Of a DNA stretch of 64,000 nt, positions 34,662-43,237 are shown in pieces. Position 1 is the stretch's first letter, and each line of letters opens with the position of its first letter. The DNA comes from JAPOUP01 sp965199865 (GTDB lineage Bacteria; Pseudomonadota; Alphaproteobacteria; Rhodobacterales; Rhodobacteraceae): the NCBI GenBank assembly GCA_965199865.1, contig CBDATU010000011.1, positions 496,001 to 560,000 of the forward strand. The letters run 5' to 3'. The position numbers and the translations under genes are program-made. The notes under the pieces are model-generated. The model was not told the origin of the DNA. It did no database searches and worked only from the letters and a program-made list of their open reading frames with translations.

Positions 34662-35698
34662 GCGGGATTGATATCCGTACCACCGGTCGGGCGGGCCGAA
34701 TCACCATTCGCCGCCCCAATGCGCTGAACGCACTGACCTACCAGATGATTCCCGCCATCGGCAAAGCCCTGGACGACTGGGAGGCCGACGAAGGCGTTGA
34801 CCTGGTCATCATTGACGCCGAGGGCGAACGGGCCTTCTGCGCAGGCGGCGATATCGCCGACCTCTACAGCGCCGGCAGAAGCGGGGACTTCGACTATGGC
34901 CGCAGGTTCTGGCGCGACGAATACCGGCTAAATTCCCGACTCGCCGAATACACCAGGCCCATCGTCAGCTTCATGCAGGGATTCGTCATGGGCGGAGGCG
35001 TCGGAATTGGCTGCCACGCCAGCCACCGCGTCGTCGGCACCACAAGCCGGATCGCCATGCCCGAATGCGGCATAGGGCTGATACCCGATGTGGGCGGTTC
35101 CCTGATCCTTGCAACCGCTCCCGGAAGGTTGGGCGAATATCTCGCGATAGCCTCGGCACGAATGGGACCTGGAGACGCGATCTACGCAGGATTCGCCGAC
35201 CACTTCATCCCGGAGGATGTCTGGCCTTCGCTTATCACGGCACTTGAAGGCTCGGGTGACCTGTCCGTGATCGAATCCGCTGCCCGTCCTGTGCCGGATA
35301 TCCCCATGAAAGAGAAGCAGGCGAAGGTTGATCAGCTGTTCGCGGAAACCTCCCCAGCCGGGATTCTGGCCCGGCTAAACGCGTCGCCCTCCGACCTCGC
35401 CAGAACGGCCGGGAAGGCCATCAGTCGCAACTCTCCCCTCTCCATGGCCTGTGCGCTGGAGCTTCTGAAATCCGTCCGCAGGTCTCCAACGATTCGCAAC
35501 GCGCTGAGGCAGGAATACCGCTTCACCGCCCGTGCGTCGGAACATGGCGACTTCCTGGAGGGCATCCGTGCACAGATCATCGACAAGGACCGAAATCCGA
35601 AATGGAAACATAGCCTGGATGCAGTGACGCTGCGCGACGTCTCCGCCATGCTGGCACCGCTCGGCGAGGCCGAACTGACATTGGAGGATACACCATGA
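34658..35698 (+). CDS. 3-hydroxyisobutyryl-CoA hydrolase (enoyl-CoA hydratase family)
   Basis: Crotonase-fold protein of 346 residues, the length of 3-hydroxyisobutyryl-CoA hydrolases and not of plain hydratases (about 260). Visible are RPNALNALTYQM, the oxyanion-hole AFCAGGDIADLY (about residue 52), GGGVGIGCHASHRVVG and MPECGIGLIPDVGGSLIL with the catalytic Glu. It hydrolyses 3-hydroxyisobutyryl-CoA to the free acid. It overlaps both neighbours by ATGA, so the three genes form a coupled unit. Confidence 0.92.
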   Translation: MSGIDIRTTGRAGRITIRRPNALNALTYQMIPAIGKALDDWEADEGVDLVIIDAEGERAFCAGGDIADLYSAGRSGDFDYGRRFWRDEYRLNSRLAEYTRPIVSFMQGFVMGGGVGIGCHASHRVVGTTSRIAMPECGIGLIPDVGGSLILATAPGRLGEYLAIASARMGPGDAIYAGFADHFIPEDVWPSLITALEGSGDLSVIESAARPVPDIPMKEKQAKVDQLFAETSPAGILARLNASPSDLARTAGKAISRNSPLSMACALELLKSVRRSPTIRNALRQEYRFTARASEHGDFLEGIRAQIIDKDRNPKWKHSLDAVTLRDVSAMLAPLGEAELTLEDTP

Positions 35699-36570
35699 GC
35701 ATCGCATTCATAGGTCTGGGCAATATGGGCAACCCCATGGCGAGTAACCTGGCGGCGGCAGGGCTGGAGGTCAGGGGATTCGACATCGCCGCACCCGCAC
35801 CCGAGGGCGTAACGGCGACCGGCAGCATCGCCGAGGCGGTCAACGGTGCCGATACCATCATCACCATGCTCCCGGATGGCCGGATTCTGCGCAATGTCGC
35901 GGCGGAAGTCATTTCCGCCGCCCGGACGGGCGCCTGCTTTGTGGACTGCTCCACGGTGGATGTCGACAGCGCCCGTGCCGTAGCCGCTGAGGCGGAGGTG
36001 GCGGGCCTTCTTCCTGTCGACGCACCGGTCTCTGGCGGGACCGTTGGAGCAGCGGCCGGCACGCTGACATTCATGGCCGGAGGAAGCGAACCGGCTTTCA
36101 GGAAGGCAAAACCACTCTTTGACATCATGGGTCAGAAGGCAGTGCATTGCGGTGGCCCGGGCAATGGCCAGGCGGCGAAGATCTGCAACAACATGATCCT
36201 GGGAGTAACAATGATCGCCACCTGCGAGGCATTCGTCCTGGCCGACAGGCTGGGTCTGGACAGGCAGGCGATGTTCGACGTGGTCAGCACGTCTTCCGGC
36301 TACAGCTGGTCAATGAACGCCTATTGCCCGGCTCCAGGAATCGGGCCCAAATCGCCAGCCGACAACGGATATAGGCCCGGATTCTCCGCCGATCTCATGC
36401 TCAAGGATCTCCGCCTCAGCCAGCAGGCGGCCGAGACTGCTGGCGCCGAGACGCCGATGGGTATGGCCGCAACCGAACTCTATGGCAGCTTTGTCGAACG
36501 GGAGGACGGTGCGGGACGGGATTTCTCAGCCATGCTGCCGCGCTTTGAGGCGCGGACCCGCGGATCATGA
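35695..36570 (+). CDS. mmsB: 3-hydroxyisobutyrate dehydrogenase
   Basis: Beta-hydroxyacid dehydrogenase of 291 residues that oxidises 3-hydroxyisobutyrate to methylmalonate semialdehyde with NAD, feeding MmsA. The N-terminal FIGLGNMGNPMASNL (cofactor), DAPVSGGTVGAAAGTL (substrate-binding) and GNGQAAKICNNM with the catalytic Lys are all in place. ATGA overlap with the hydrolase gene. The P450 gene begins 31 bases later. Confidence 0.94.
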   Translation: MSIAFIGLGNMGNPMASNLAAAGLEVRGFDIAAPAPEGVTATGSIAEAVNGADTIITMLPDGRILRNVAAEVISAARTGACFVDCSTVDVDSARAVAAEAEVAGLLPVDAPVSGGTVGAAAGTLTFMAGGSEPAFRKAKPLFDIMGQKAVHCGGPGNGQAAKICNNMILGVTMIATCEAFVLADRLGLDRQAMFDVVSTSSGYSWSMNAYCPAPGIGPKSPADNGYRPGFSADLMLKDLRLSQQAAETAGAETPMGMAATELYGSFVEREDGAGRDFSAMLPRFEARTRGS

Positions 36571-36601
36571 CCGCGGCACGGGTGGATCCGGTGGTATCGG
36601 C

Positions 36602-37816
36602 GTGACGAAATCCCGCAACCGCTCCGCGAGCCTGCCGCGTCTCCGGCAGCGGCCCACAGAGCCGGAATTCGTCCAGAATCCTTACCCGTTCTATGACCGG
36701 GCACGGAAACTCGGTCCACTTGTCTTCTGGGAAGACTATGGGCTTCCAGCGACCACGACCCATGAGGCGACCAACGCTTTCCTGCGCGACCGGCGCTTCG
36801 GGCGGGAAGAGCCGCCTGAAATGGCTGCCGCCCCGCCATCCCACACGGCACCCTTCTATGCCGTTGAGTCTCATTCGCTCATTCAGGCTGAGCCGCCCCG
36901 CCATACACGTCTGCGCGGACGTGTGCTGCGCGCCTTCACATCCCGTCGCATCAATGAGATGGAACCCGAGATCGAGGCGCTCTGCAATCAGCTGATCGAC
37001 GCCTTTCCAGACACCGAGTTCGACCTTCTCCCAGCATATTGTTCCCCGATTCCCGTCATCGTCATCGCTCGCCTGCTGGGCGTTCCTGAAGAAATGGCAC
37101 CACAGCTTCTCGCCTGGTCGAACGCCATGGTCGCAATGTACCAGGCACGCCGCGACCGCTCCATCGAGGATGCAGCGGCCTCGGCAGCAGGCGAGTTCAG
37201 CGCCTTCCTGCGCAGCTACGTGGACGAGCGCCGCGCCAGCCCCGCAGATGACCTGATCACCCATCTGATCGCGAGCGAAGAGGCTGGTGACAGGCTTTCC
37301 ACCGACGAACTTGTCTCAAACTGCATTCTGCTGCTCAACGCAGGTCATGAAGCGACCGTGCATACGCTGGGCAACGGCATACGCACGCTCGCAGGCCTGG
37401 GACCGGAAAGTGAATGGCTGTCCACAGACTCGATCGAGGCTACCGTCGAGGAGGTCATGCGGTATGATCCACCACTGCACATGTTCACCCGATTCGCCTA
37501 TGAGGAGGTCGAGGCGTTCGGCCATCGGTTTCAGCGGGGCGACGAAGTGGCCTGCCTGCTGGCCGCCGCAAACCGCGACCCGGCCGAATTTGCCCGACCT
37601 GAGCGCTTCGACCCCAGGCGCTGGCCCAACAGGCAGCTGGCACTAGGCGCTGGTATCCATTTCTGCGTCGGCGCCCCACTGGCCCGGCTGGAACTGCGGG
37701 TCGCGTTCAGGACGCTCTTCTCCCGCCTTCCCCGCCTTCGGCTTGCCGCCACCTCCCGCTACGCCAATGTCTATCACTTCCACGGCCTGGAACGCCTGAC
37801 CGTCTCTTCCTGCTGA
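36602..37816 (+). CDS. Cytochrome P450
   Basis: Soluble bacterial P450 of about 404 residues. The I-helix motif is LLNAGHEATVHT (about residue 245), the K-helix ExxR is in EEVMR (about 284), and the haem-binding loop is LGAGIHFCVGAPLARLEL (Cys about 350), with Leu in place of the usual Phe at the start. The start is a GTG at 36602 because no ATG is in frame nearby; the open frame reaches back to 36482 inside mmsB. It needs a ferredoxin and reductase, not found beside it; the nearest ferredoxin-NADP reductase is at 41647. The substrate is unknown. Its position at the end of the valine operon may be fortuitous. Confidence 0.88.
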   Translation: MTKSRNRSASLPRLRQRPTEPEFVQNPYPFYDRARKLGPLVFWEDYGLPATTTHEATNAFLRDRRFGREEPPEMAAAPPSHTAPFYAVESHSLIQAEPPRHTRLRGRVLRAFTSRRINEMEPEIEALCNQLIDAFPDTEFDLLPAYCSPIPVIVIARLLGVPEEMAPQLLAWSNAMVAMYQARRDRSIEDAAASAAGEFSAFLRSYVDERRASPADDLITHLIASEEAGDRLSTDELVSNCILLLNAGHEATVHTLGNGIRTLAGLGPESEWLSTDSIEATVEEVMRYDPPLHMFTRFAYEEVEAFGHRFQRGDEVACLLAAANRDPAEFARPERFDPRRWPNRQLALGAGIHFCVGAPLARLELRVAFRTLFSRLPRLRLAATSRYANVYHFHGLERLTVSSC

Positions 37817-37897
37817 CACCATACTGCCCACCAGCTCGACCGGCCTATGCTGCCGCGAGAACCGAGTGCATCGGACGGAACCTGCAGCGCCGGGGCT

Positions 37898-38359
37898 TCA
37901 GAGAGGAAGCATCGTCGTCGACTTGATTTCCTCCATCGAAAGCAGCGCCGTCACGTTGTAGATTTTCACCTCGGAAATGAGTGCCTGATAGAATGCGTCA
38001 TAAGCGCGGGCATTCGCCACGCGAACCTTCAGAACATAGTCTATGTCTCCAGCGAGCCGATGCGCCTCCATCACTTCGGGTCGCGCCTTAACCGCCTCCA
38101 GGAACCGCTCCTGCCACTCCGCCTCGTGCTCCGATGTCCGCACCAGAACAAAGAAGCACGCTTCAAATCCCAGCGCCTCGGCATCAAGAATCACCGTCTG
38201 CCGCCCAATCACTCCCGCCTTGCGCAGCCTGCGGATGCGGTTCCACACAGGCGTCTTGGACGACCCCACTTCCCCGGCAATCCCATCCAGTGACCGGCCA
38301 GCGTCCCGCTGAAGCGCGGCGAGGATTTTCCGGTCCATCGCATCCAGACGAACTGCCAT
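37898..38359 (-). CDS. Lrp/AsnC family transcriptional regulator
   Basis: A 153-residue regulator with the N-terminal helix-turn-helix LDAMDRKILAALQRDAGRSL and TPVWNRIRRLRKAGVI, and the C-terminal RAM effector domain (VMEAHRLAGDIDYVLKV, VTALLSMEEIKSTTMLPL). The ATG at 38359 has GGAGAGGGA 8 bases upstream. It is divergent from the DUF2849-cysIH set. Regulators of this type placed beside cys genes may respond to an amino acid such as cysteine, but that is an inference. Confidence 0.92.
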   Translation of the reverse strand: MAVRLDAMDRKILAALQRDAGRSLDGIAGEVGSSKTPVWNRIRRLRKAGVIGRQTVILDAEALGFEACFFVLVRTSEHEAEWQERFLEAVKARPEVMEAHRLAGDIDYVLKVRVANARAYDAFYQALISEVKIYNVTALLSMEEIKSTTMLPL

Positions 38360-38518
38360 CTTGGCTTCCCTCTCCATCTGTAACATACGTCCTAAATTTC
38401 ACCATCTCGAAATCATATGTTCTTATTTTCAATAGGCAATGGCGAATCTGTGGGAAATTTTCCTATATTGACCCAGGGAAAGCACGGATGTGCCTAGCAG
38501 GAAACGGGAGATGGAGCC

Positions 38519-38821
38519 ATGCCACGGATCTTTACGCCCAAGATCATCACAGCAAACGCTCTCATTGAGGGTGACGTCGTCTACCTGACCGCCGACGACC
38601 TCTGGACGCGACAGCACTGCGAAGCCGAACTGATCGAGGACGAGGCCCATGCCCAGATCCGGCTGCTTGATGCGGAACGGTGCTCGGATGAAGTCGTCGA
38701 CCCCTATCTCGCCGATGCAAAGCCCACACCGGAAGGACCAGTGCCGGTGCACTATCGGGAAGCGCTTCGAACAAGAGGCCCCTCCAACTACAGACACGGC
38801 AAGCAGGCCGGACTGATCTGA
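38519..38821 (+). CDS. DUF2849 family protein
   Basis: A 100-residue alphaproteobacterial protein found almost always directly upstream of cysI. It reads KIITANALIEGDVVYLTADD and WTRQHCEAELIEDEAHAQIR, a small mixed fold of unknown activity. Its stop overlaps the cysI start (TGATG at 38819), so it is coupled to the sulfite reductase. GGGAGATGGAG precedes the ATG. Confidence 0.87.
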   Translation: MPRIFTPKIITANALIEGDVVYLTADDLWTRQHCEAELIEDEAHAQIRLLDAERCSDEVVDPYLADAKPTPEGPVPVHYREALRTRGPSNYRHGKQAGLI

Positions 38822-40491
38822 TGTACCAATATACAGAATTCGACGAAGGCTTCGTACGCGAGCGCGCAGCACAGTTCCGCGCCCAGGTCGAACGCCGCAT
38901 CGACGGCTCCCTGACCGAGGATGAGTTCAAGCCGCTGCGCCTCATGAATGGCCTATACCTGCAGCTCCATGCGTATATGCTGCGGGTCGCCATTCCCTAC
39001 GGAACACTGAGCGCAGCCCAGCTACGGCAGCTGGCGATGATCGCAGAGCGCTGGGACAGGGGCTATGGCCATTTCACCACGCGGCAGAACATCCAGTTCA
39101 ACTGGCCGAAACTACGTGATGTGCCCGACATGCTGGACGCGTTGGCGGATGTCGGCATGCACGCTGTCCAGACATCGGGCAACACGATCCGAAACGTTAC
39201 CGCGGACCACTTCGCCGGAGCGGCAGCCGATGAGATCGAGGATCCGAGGCCCTATGCCGAACTGCTGCGGCAGTGGTCCACCGACCACCCCGAATTCCAG
39301 TTCCTGCCACGCAAATTCAAGATCGCGGTGACCGGTGCCCCGGTGGACAGGGCAGTCACGAAGGCGCATGACATAGGACTTCGTCTTGTCCGCTGCAAAC
39401 CCAGCGGGGAAACGGGATTTCAGGTCATCATTGGTGGCGGTCTTGGACGTACGCCCATGATTGGCAAGGTCATCCGAGAATTCCTGCCAAAGGCGGATCT
39501 GCTGCCCTATGTGGAAGCCATAGTCACTACCTACAACCTGATCGGCCGCCGGGACAACAAATACAAGGCGCGGATCAAGATCGCCATTCACGAAGCCGGG
39601 CTCGAAAGGGTCCGTGCACTCGTCGAGCAGCGGTTCACCGAGCTGCGCCCGCAGTTCTCTGGAAATGACCAGAAGCTGCTCGCCGACATCAAGGCCCATT
39701 TCGCAATGCCAGGCCTGACATCCGCCCCTGTGACACATTATGAGGCCGCCAGATTCAGCGATCCCGTCTTCCGCGCCTGGACGGACACAAACCTCACGCG
39801 GCATCGGGATCCAGACCATGCGATCGTAACTGTGTCGCTCAAGGCCCATGGCGCAACCCCTGGCGATGCCACGGCTTCGCAGATGCGTGTGCTGGCGGAT
39901 ATCGCCGATGAATGCGGATATGGCGAGCTCCGCGTCAGCCATGAGCAGAACATGATCCTGCCACATATCCACAGATCGCTTCTGCCGGAGATTCACAAAA
40001 GACTGAGGGACGCCGGACTCGCAACCGCAAATGTCGGGCTGATTTCGGACATTATCGCCTGCCCGGGCATGGACTATTGCGCCCTGGCAACCGCACGCTC
40101 GATTCCTGTTGCGCAGTGGATCGCAACCCGTTTTGACGAACTGAAGCTGGAGCACGACATCGGCCCGCTCAAGATCAAGATATCGGGCTGCATCAATGCC
40201 TGCGGCCATCACCATGTCGGCCACATTGGAATACTTGGCCTTGAGCGCGCAGGCATCGAAAACTACCAGATCACGGTTGGCGGTGATGGCTCGGCCAATG
40301 CGGTGATCGGCGAGCGTGCAGGACCGGGCTTTTCCAGCGACCAGATCGTCCCCGCGATCGAACGACTGGTGTTTGCCTATCTCAACCTGCGGGACAGTAG
40401 GGAGGAGACTTTCCTTCAGTGCTACCGGCGGGTCGGGCTCGCACCGTTCAAGACGGCGCTCTATGGCGAGGGGCGGGCCCATGCCGCCTGA
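38821..40491 (+). CDS. cysI: Nitrite/sulfite reductase, sirohaem protein
   Basis: Assimilatory sulfite reductase hemoprotein, 556 residues, reducing sulfite to sulfide with six electrons. The two ferredoxin-like repeats carry GYGHFTTRQNIQFNW and VQTSGNTIRNVTADHFAGA (substrate Arg/Lys side), and the sirohaem-[4Fe-4S] ligands appear as CPGMDYCALA (about residue 418) and CINACGHHHVGHIG (about 460). It lies in the order DUF2849-cysI-cysH-DUF934 that is typical of alphaproteobacteria, with overlaps at both ends. The electron donor may be the ferredoxin system served by the reductase at 41647. Confidence 0.95.
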   Translation: MYQYTEFDEGFVRERAAQFRAQVERRIDGSLTEDEFKPLRLMNGLYLQLHAYMLRVAIPYGTLSAAQLRQLAMIAERWDRGYGHFTTRQNIQFNWPKLRDVPDMLDALADVGMHAVQTSGNTIRNVTADHFAGAAADEIEDPRPYAELLRQWSTDHPEFQFLPRKFKIAVTGAPVDRAVTKAHDIGLRLVRCKPSGETGFQVIIGGGLGRTPMIGKVIREFLPKADLLPYVEAIVTTYNLIGRRDNKYKARIKIAIHEAGLERVRALVEQRFTELRPQFSGNDQKLLADIKAHFAMPGLTSAPVTHYEAARFSDPVFRAWTDTNLTRHRDPDHAIVTVSLKAHGATPGDATASQMRVLADIADECGYGELRVSHEQNMILPHIHRSLLPEIHKRLRDAGLATANVGLISDIIACPGMDYCALATARSIPVAQWIATRFDELKLEHDIGPLKIKISGCINACGHHHVGHIGILGLERAGIENYQITVGGDGSANAVIGERAGPGFSSDQIVPAIERLVFAYLNLRDSREETFLQCYRRVGLAPFKTALYGEGRAHAA

Positions 40492-41203
40492 ATCCCCGTC
40501 CGCCCCGGTCGCCGAACGCGTAGCGGAACTCAATCGCCGCTTCCGCCACCACAATGCGGTTTCCGTGCTTGAGCATGCGCTTTTCGACCCATCGGTCGGT
40601 CGCACGGCGCTGGCAAGCTCTTTCGGTGTCGACTCCGTGGTGCTCCTGCACATGGTCTCGGTTCTGGACCGCTCCACGCCGGTACTGTTCCTCGACACTG
40701 GAAGGCACTTTCCCGAAACCCTTGCGTATCAGCGCGAGATCCGCGAGCGGCTGCGGCTCACGGATGTCCGAACGCTCCGGCCCGACCGCGAACAGGTATT
40801 CCTGCGCGATCCGGACGGCATCCTGCATCTGTTTGATCCGGATGCCTGCAGCAGGCTCCGAAAGACCGAGCCCCTGCAGGCTGCGCTTCATTCCTTTGAC
40901 GCCTGGATCACCGGCCGCAAGCGATGCCATAGCGGTGTACGTGGGGATCCGGACCTTTTCGAGAGCGGGAGCGAAGGGCGCATCAGGGTCAATCCCCTAG
41001 CCTTCTGGAGCCAGCGGGACGTGTGGGATTACATCGATGGCAACGCCCTGCCTCGCCATCCGCTTGCAATCCGAGGCCAGTCTTCGGTGAGCTGCCTTTC
41101 CTGCACCGATGCGGAGAGCGCCGGAAAGGATGACCGTGCCGGTCACTGGCGTGGTCTGGGAAATGCCGAACGTGGCATTCGGTTCAGGGAGATATGGGAA
41201 TGA
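40481..41203 (+). CDS. cysH: Phosphoadenylyl-sulfate/adenylyl-sulfate reductase homologue with altered active site
   Basis: A 240-residue PAPS reductase-family protein. The nucleotide-binding ASSFGVDSVVLLHMVS, FLDTGRHFPETL and WITGRKR blocks identify it. Key cysteines are missing: the CC of the APS-reductase CCxxRK motif is Cys-Ser (residues 123-124, CSRLRKTEPL), the CxxC pair is kept (CLSC, 205-208), and the catalytic Cys of the C-terminal ECGIH reads ERGIR (Arg 231). Start at 40481, overlapping cysI, which is the usual layout. The family is clear, the activity is doubtful. Confidence 0.85.
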   Translation: MPPESPSAPVAERVAELNRRFRHHNAVSVLEHALFDPSVGRTALASSFGVDSVVLLHMVSVLDRSTPVLFLDTGRHFPETLAYQREIRERLRLTDVRTLRPDREQVFLRDPDGILHLFDPDACSRLRKTEPLQAALHSFDAWITGRKRCHSGVRGDPDLFESGSEGRIRVNPLAFWSQRDVWDYIDGNALPRHPLAIRGQSSVSCLSCTDAESAGKDDRAGHWRGLGNAERGIRFREIWE

Positions 41204-41577
41204 GCGTGATCGTAAGGGATACAGGATTCGGAACCGAGGACTGGCACGGAACAATTCTGGACGTAACGCCCGATGCCGATCTGGCCAGATTCCAGGCGGA
41301 CATCCGCGAAGCTGGAATGATCCGCGTTGAGTTCCCGCGGTTTTCTGACGGGCGCGGTTTTACCATTGCACGGCGGCTGCGCCTGATGGGGTATCAGGGT
41401 CGACTGCGTGCGCGTGGCCATGTTATCGCTGACCAATACGCCATGGCCCGACGCGTTGGTTTCGACGAAGTGGAGATCTCCGATGACCTGGCGGCCCGTC
41501 AGCCGGAGCACCAATGGCTACGCCGTGCGGACTGGCGTGCCAACGACTATCAATCGCGGCTGAAAACCTGTGCCTGA
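41200..41577 (+). CDS. DUF934 family protein
   Basis: About 125 residues, with FPRFSDGRGFTIARRLRLMG and RARGHVIADQYAMARRVGFD typical of DUF934, a family that accompanies cysI and cysH and is often annotated as an oxidoreductase partner. The ATG at 41200 overlaps the cysH stop by ATGA and has GGGAG 8 bases upstream; an in-frame ATG at 41194 is less well placed. It completes the sulfur operon. Confidence 0.87.
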   Translation: MSVIVRDTGFGTEDWHGTILDVTPDADLARFQADIREAGMIRVEFPRFSDGRGFTIARRLRLMGYQGRLRARGHVIADQYAMARRVGFDEVEISDDLAARQPEHQWLRRADWRANDYQSRLKTCA

Positions 41578-41646
41578 GCTTACAAATCATAAACCAAATT
41601 GCTATATGTGAACAATGTGCTGCGTTCGAGGGAAATAACAATTCGC

Positions 41647-42483
41647 ATGAACATCGCCCTACATCCGACTGAAGCCGTTCCTGCCCTGCCCGACGCACAG
41701 ACGGTAACCGACGTGCAGCACTATACGGACAGGCTGTTTCGCTTCCGTACCACGCGTCCCAGATCGCTGCGGTTTCGCGCAGGCGAGTTCCTGATGCTTG
41801 GGCTATTGGGCGACCCGGATCCCGTGACCGATAAACGAAAGCCGCTTCTGCGCGCCTATTCCATCGCCTCCCCGACCTGGGATGACGGGCTGGAATTCTA
41901 TTCGATCAAGGTGCAGGACGGCCCATTGACCTCGAAGCTGCAGCATATCCAGCCTGGAAACCAGATCATCCTCCGGCCCAAACCCGTGGGAACGCTGGTC
42001 CATGATGCACTTCTGCCGGGCAAGCGTATCTGGTTTTTTGCCACTGGCACTGGCATTGCCCCATTCGCGTCACTTCTTCGCGAACCGCAGACCTACGAGG
42101 ACTACGAGCAGGTCATCCTGACACATACATGCCGCGAGGTCGCAGAACTGAAATATGGCGCCGATCTGATCAACAAAATCCGCAGTGACGAAGATCTGAA
42201 GGAGCTGATTGGCGAAGGGTTCACAAAAAAACTGGTCTACTATACAACGACAACTCGTGAGGACAGCCCGAAAACGGGCCGCGTGACGACGCTGCTGAAA
42301 AGCGGCGCGTTGTTGGCCGACCTCGGCATTAACGGAATCGACCCTGCAACAGACAGAGCGATGATCTGTGGCTCGATGAGTCTCAATACGGAAATGAAAC
42401 AGATTCTTGAGGGATTCGGGCTGAGGGAAGGCTCGAATTCCACTCCCGCGGAATATGTCGTCGAAAAAGCTTTCGTAGGTTGA
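41647..42483 (+). CDS. fpr: Ferredoxin--NADP reductase
   Basis: FAD enzyme of 278 residues that passes electrons between NADPH and ferredoxin or flavodoxin. It shows the FAD motif RAYSIASP (about residue 75), the pyrophosphate-binding FATGTGIAPFASLLRE (about 132) and the NADP-binding CGSMSLNTEM, ending in EYVVEKAFV, the bacterial short-FPR C-terminus. It follows the sulfur genes by 69 bases on the same strand and may supply reductant to the sulfite reductase; the upstream P450 could also use it. The ATG at 41647 lacks a strong ribosome binding site. Confidence 0.93.
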   Translation: MNIALHPTEAVPALPDAQTVTDVQHYTDRLFRFRTTRPRSLRFRAGEFLMLGLLGDPDPVTDKRKPLLRAYSIASPTWDDGLEFYSIKVQDGPLTSKLQHIQPGNQIILRPKPVGTLVHDALLPGKRIWFFATGTGIAPFASLLREPQTYEDYEQVILTHTCREVAELKYGADLINKIRSDEDLKELIGEGFTKKLVYYTTTTREDSPKTGRVTTLLKSGALLADLGINGIDPATDRAMICGSMSLNTEMKQILEGFGLREGSNSTPAEYVVEKAFVG

Positions 42484-42694
42484 AACAGGCAGCGCTCAGA
42501 ACCTTTGGACCTGCCGGATCGCTGCAGGCAGGACTGGGAGTGGCACTGAATGGGCAGATATGTGGCATTCAGGTCACAGTGCCATATGACTTCAGGCTGT
42601 GCGCCATACGCTCAAGAATCGGGTTGAACCAGCCGCACCGTGCCCGTAGCGTCCGCGCCAGAAAATCGAATGAAACAATGAAAGGAACACCGCC

Positions 42695-43237
42695 ATAGCT
42701 CGTAGACCGCACCACGCGCCTCCCGTTCGTGATACCGGACCCCGCGTCAATGACCGAATTAGGGCTACCGAAATACGCCTGATCGGACCAGATGGGGAAA
42801 ATGTCGGCCTCGTTCCGCCAAGTCGCGGACTTGCCATGGCCGAGCAGGTCGGACTTGATCTTGTCGAGATATCTCCCAATGCAAGTCCACCGGTCTGCAA
42901 GATCATGGATTTCGGGAAATACAAATACGACCTGCAGAAACGCGAGTCCGAGGCTCGGAAGAAGCAGAAGACCTTCGAGGTCAAGGAGGTCAAGTTCCGC
43001 CCCAATACCGATACCCATGATTATGGAATCAAGATGCGGAACGTGTTCCGGTTTCTCAACAACGGCGACAAAGTGAAGGTGACGCTGCGCTTTCGCGGTC
43101 GCGAAATGGCTCACCAGGAACTGGGCAGGGACCTGCTGGAACGCGTGGCGGCAGATATCCATGAAGTCGGCAAGATTGAGAACATGCCGAAAATGGAAGG
43201 CCGCCAGATGGTGATGATGATTGGTCCGCAGAAATAG
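42695..43237 (+). CDS. infC: Translation initiation factor IF-3 (AUA start)
   Basis: IF-3 of 180 residues. The N-terminal domain reads RVNDRIRATEIRLIGPDGE, the linker follows LVEISPNASPPVCKIMDFGK, and the C-terminal domain includes FRFLNNGDKVKVTLRFRGRE and MEGRQMVMMIGP. The first in-frame ATG (42836) would delete 47 conserved residues. A stop at 42671-42673 limits the upstream frame, and between it and 42836 there is no ATG, GTG or TTG. The ATA at 42695, with AAAGGA upstream and the sequence ARRPHHAPPVRDTGPR after it, gives the family's usual N-terminus. IF-3 genes are known for rare starts (AUU in E. coli) that IF-3 itself discriminates against, giving autoregulation. Confidence 0.88.
   Translation: MARRPHHAPPVRDTGPRVNDRIRATEIRLIGPDGENVGLVPPSRGLAMAEQVGLDLVEISPNASPPVCKIMDFGKYKYDLQKRESEARKKQKTFEVKEVKFRPNTDTHDYGIKMRNVFRFLNNGDKVKVTLRFRGREMAHQELGRDLLERVAADIHEVGKIENMPKMEGRQMVMMIGPQK

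Noticed and set aside
39112..40698. 528-codon open frame on the minus strand
   Set aside because: It is antisense to cysI and the start of cysH, whose products are clearly recognisable; the antisense translation has no domain.
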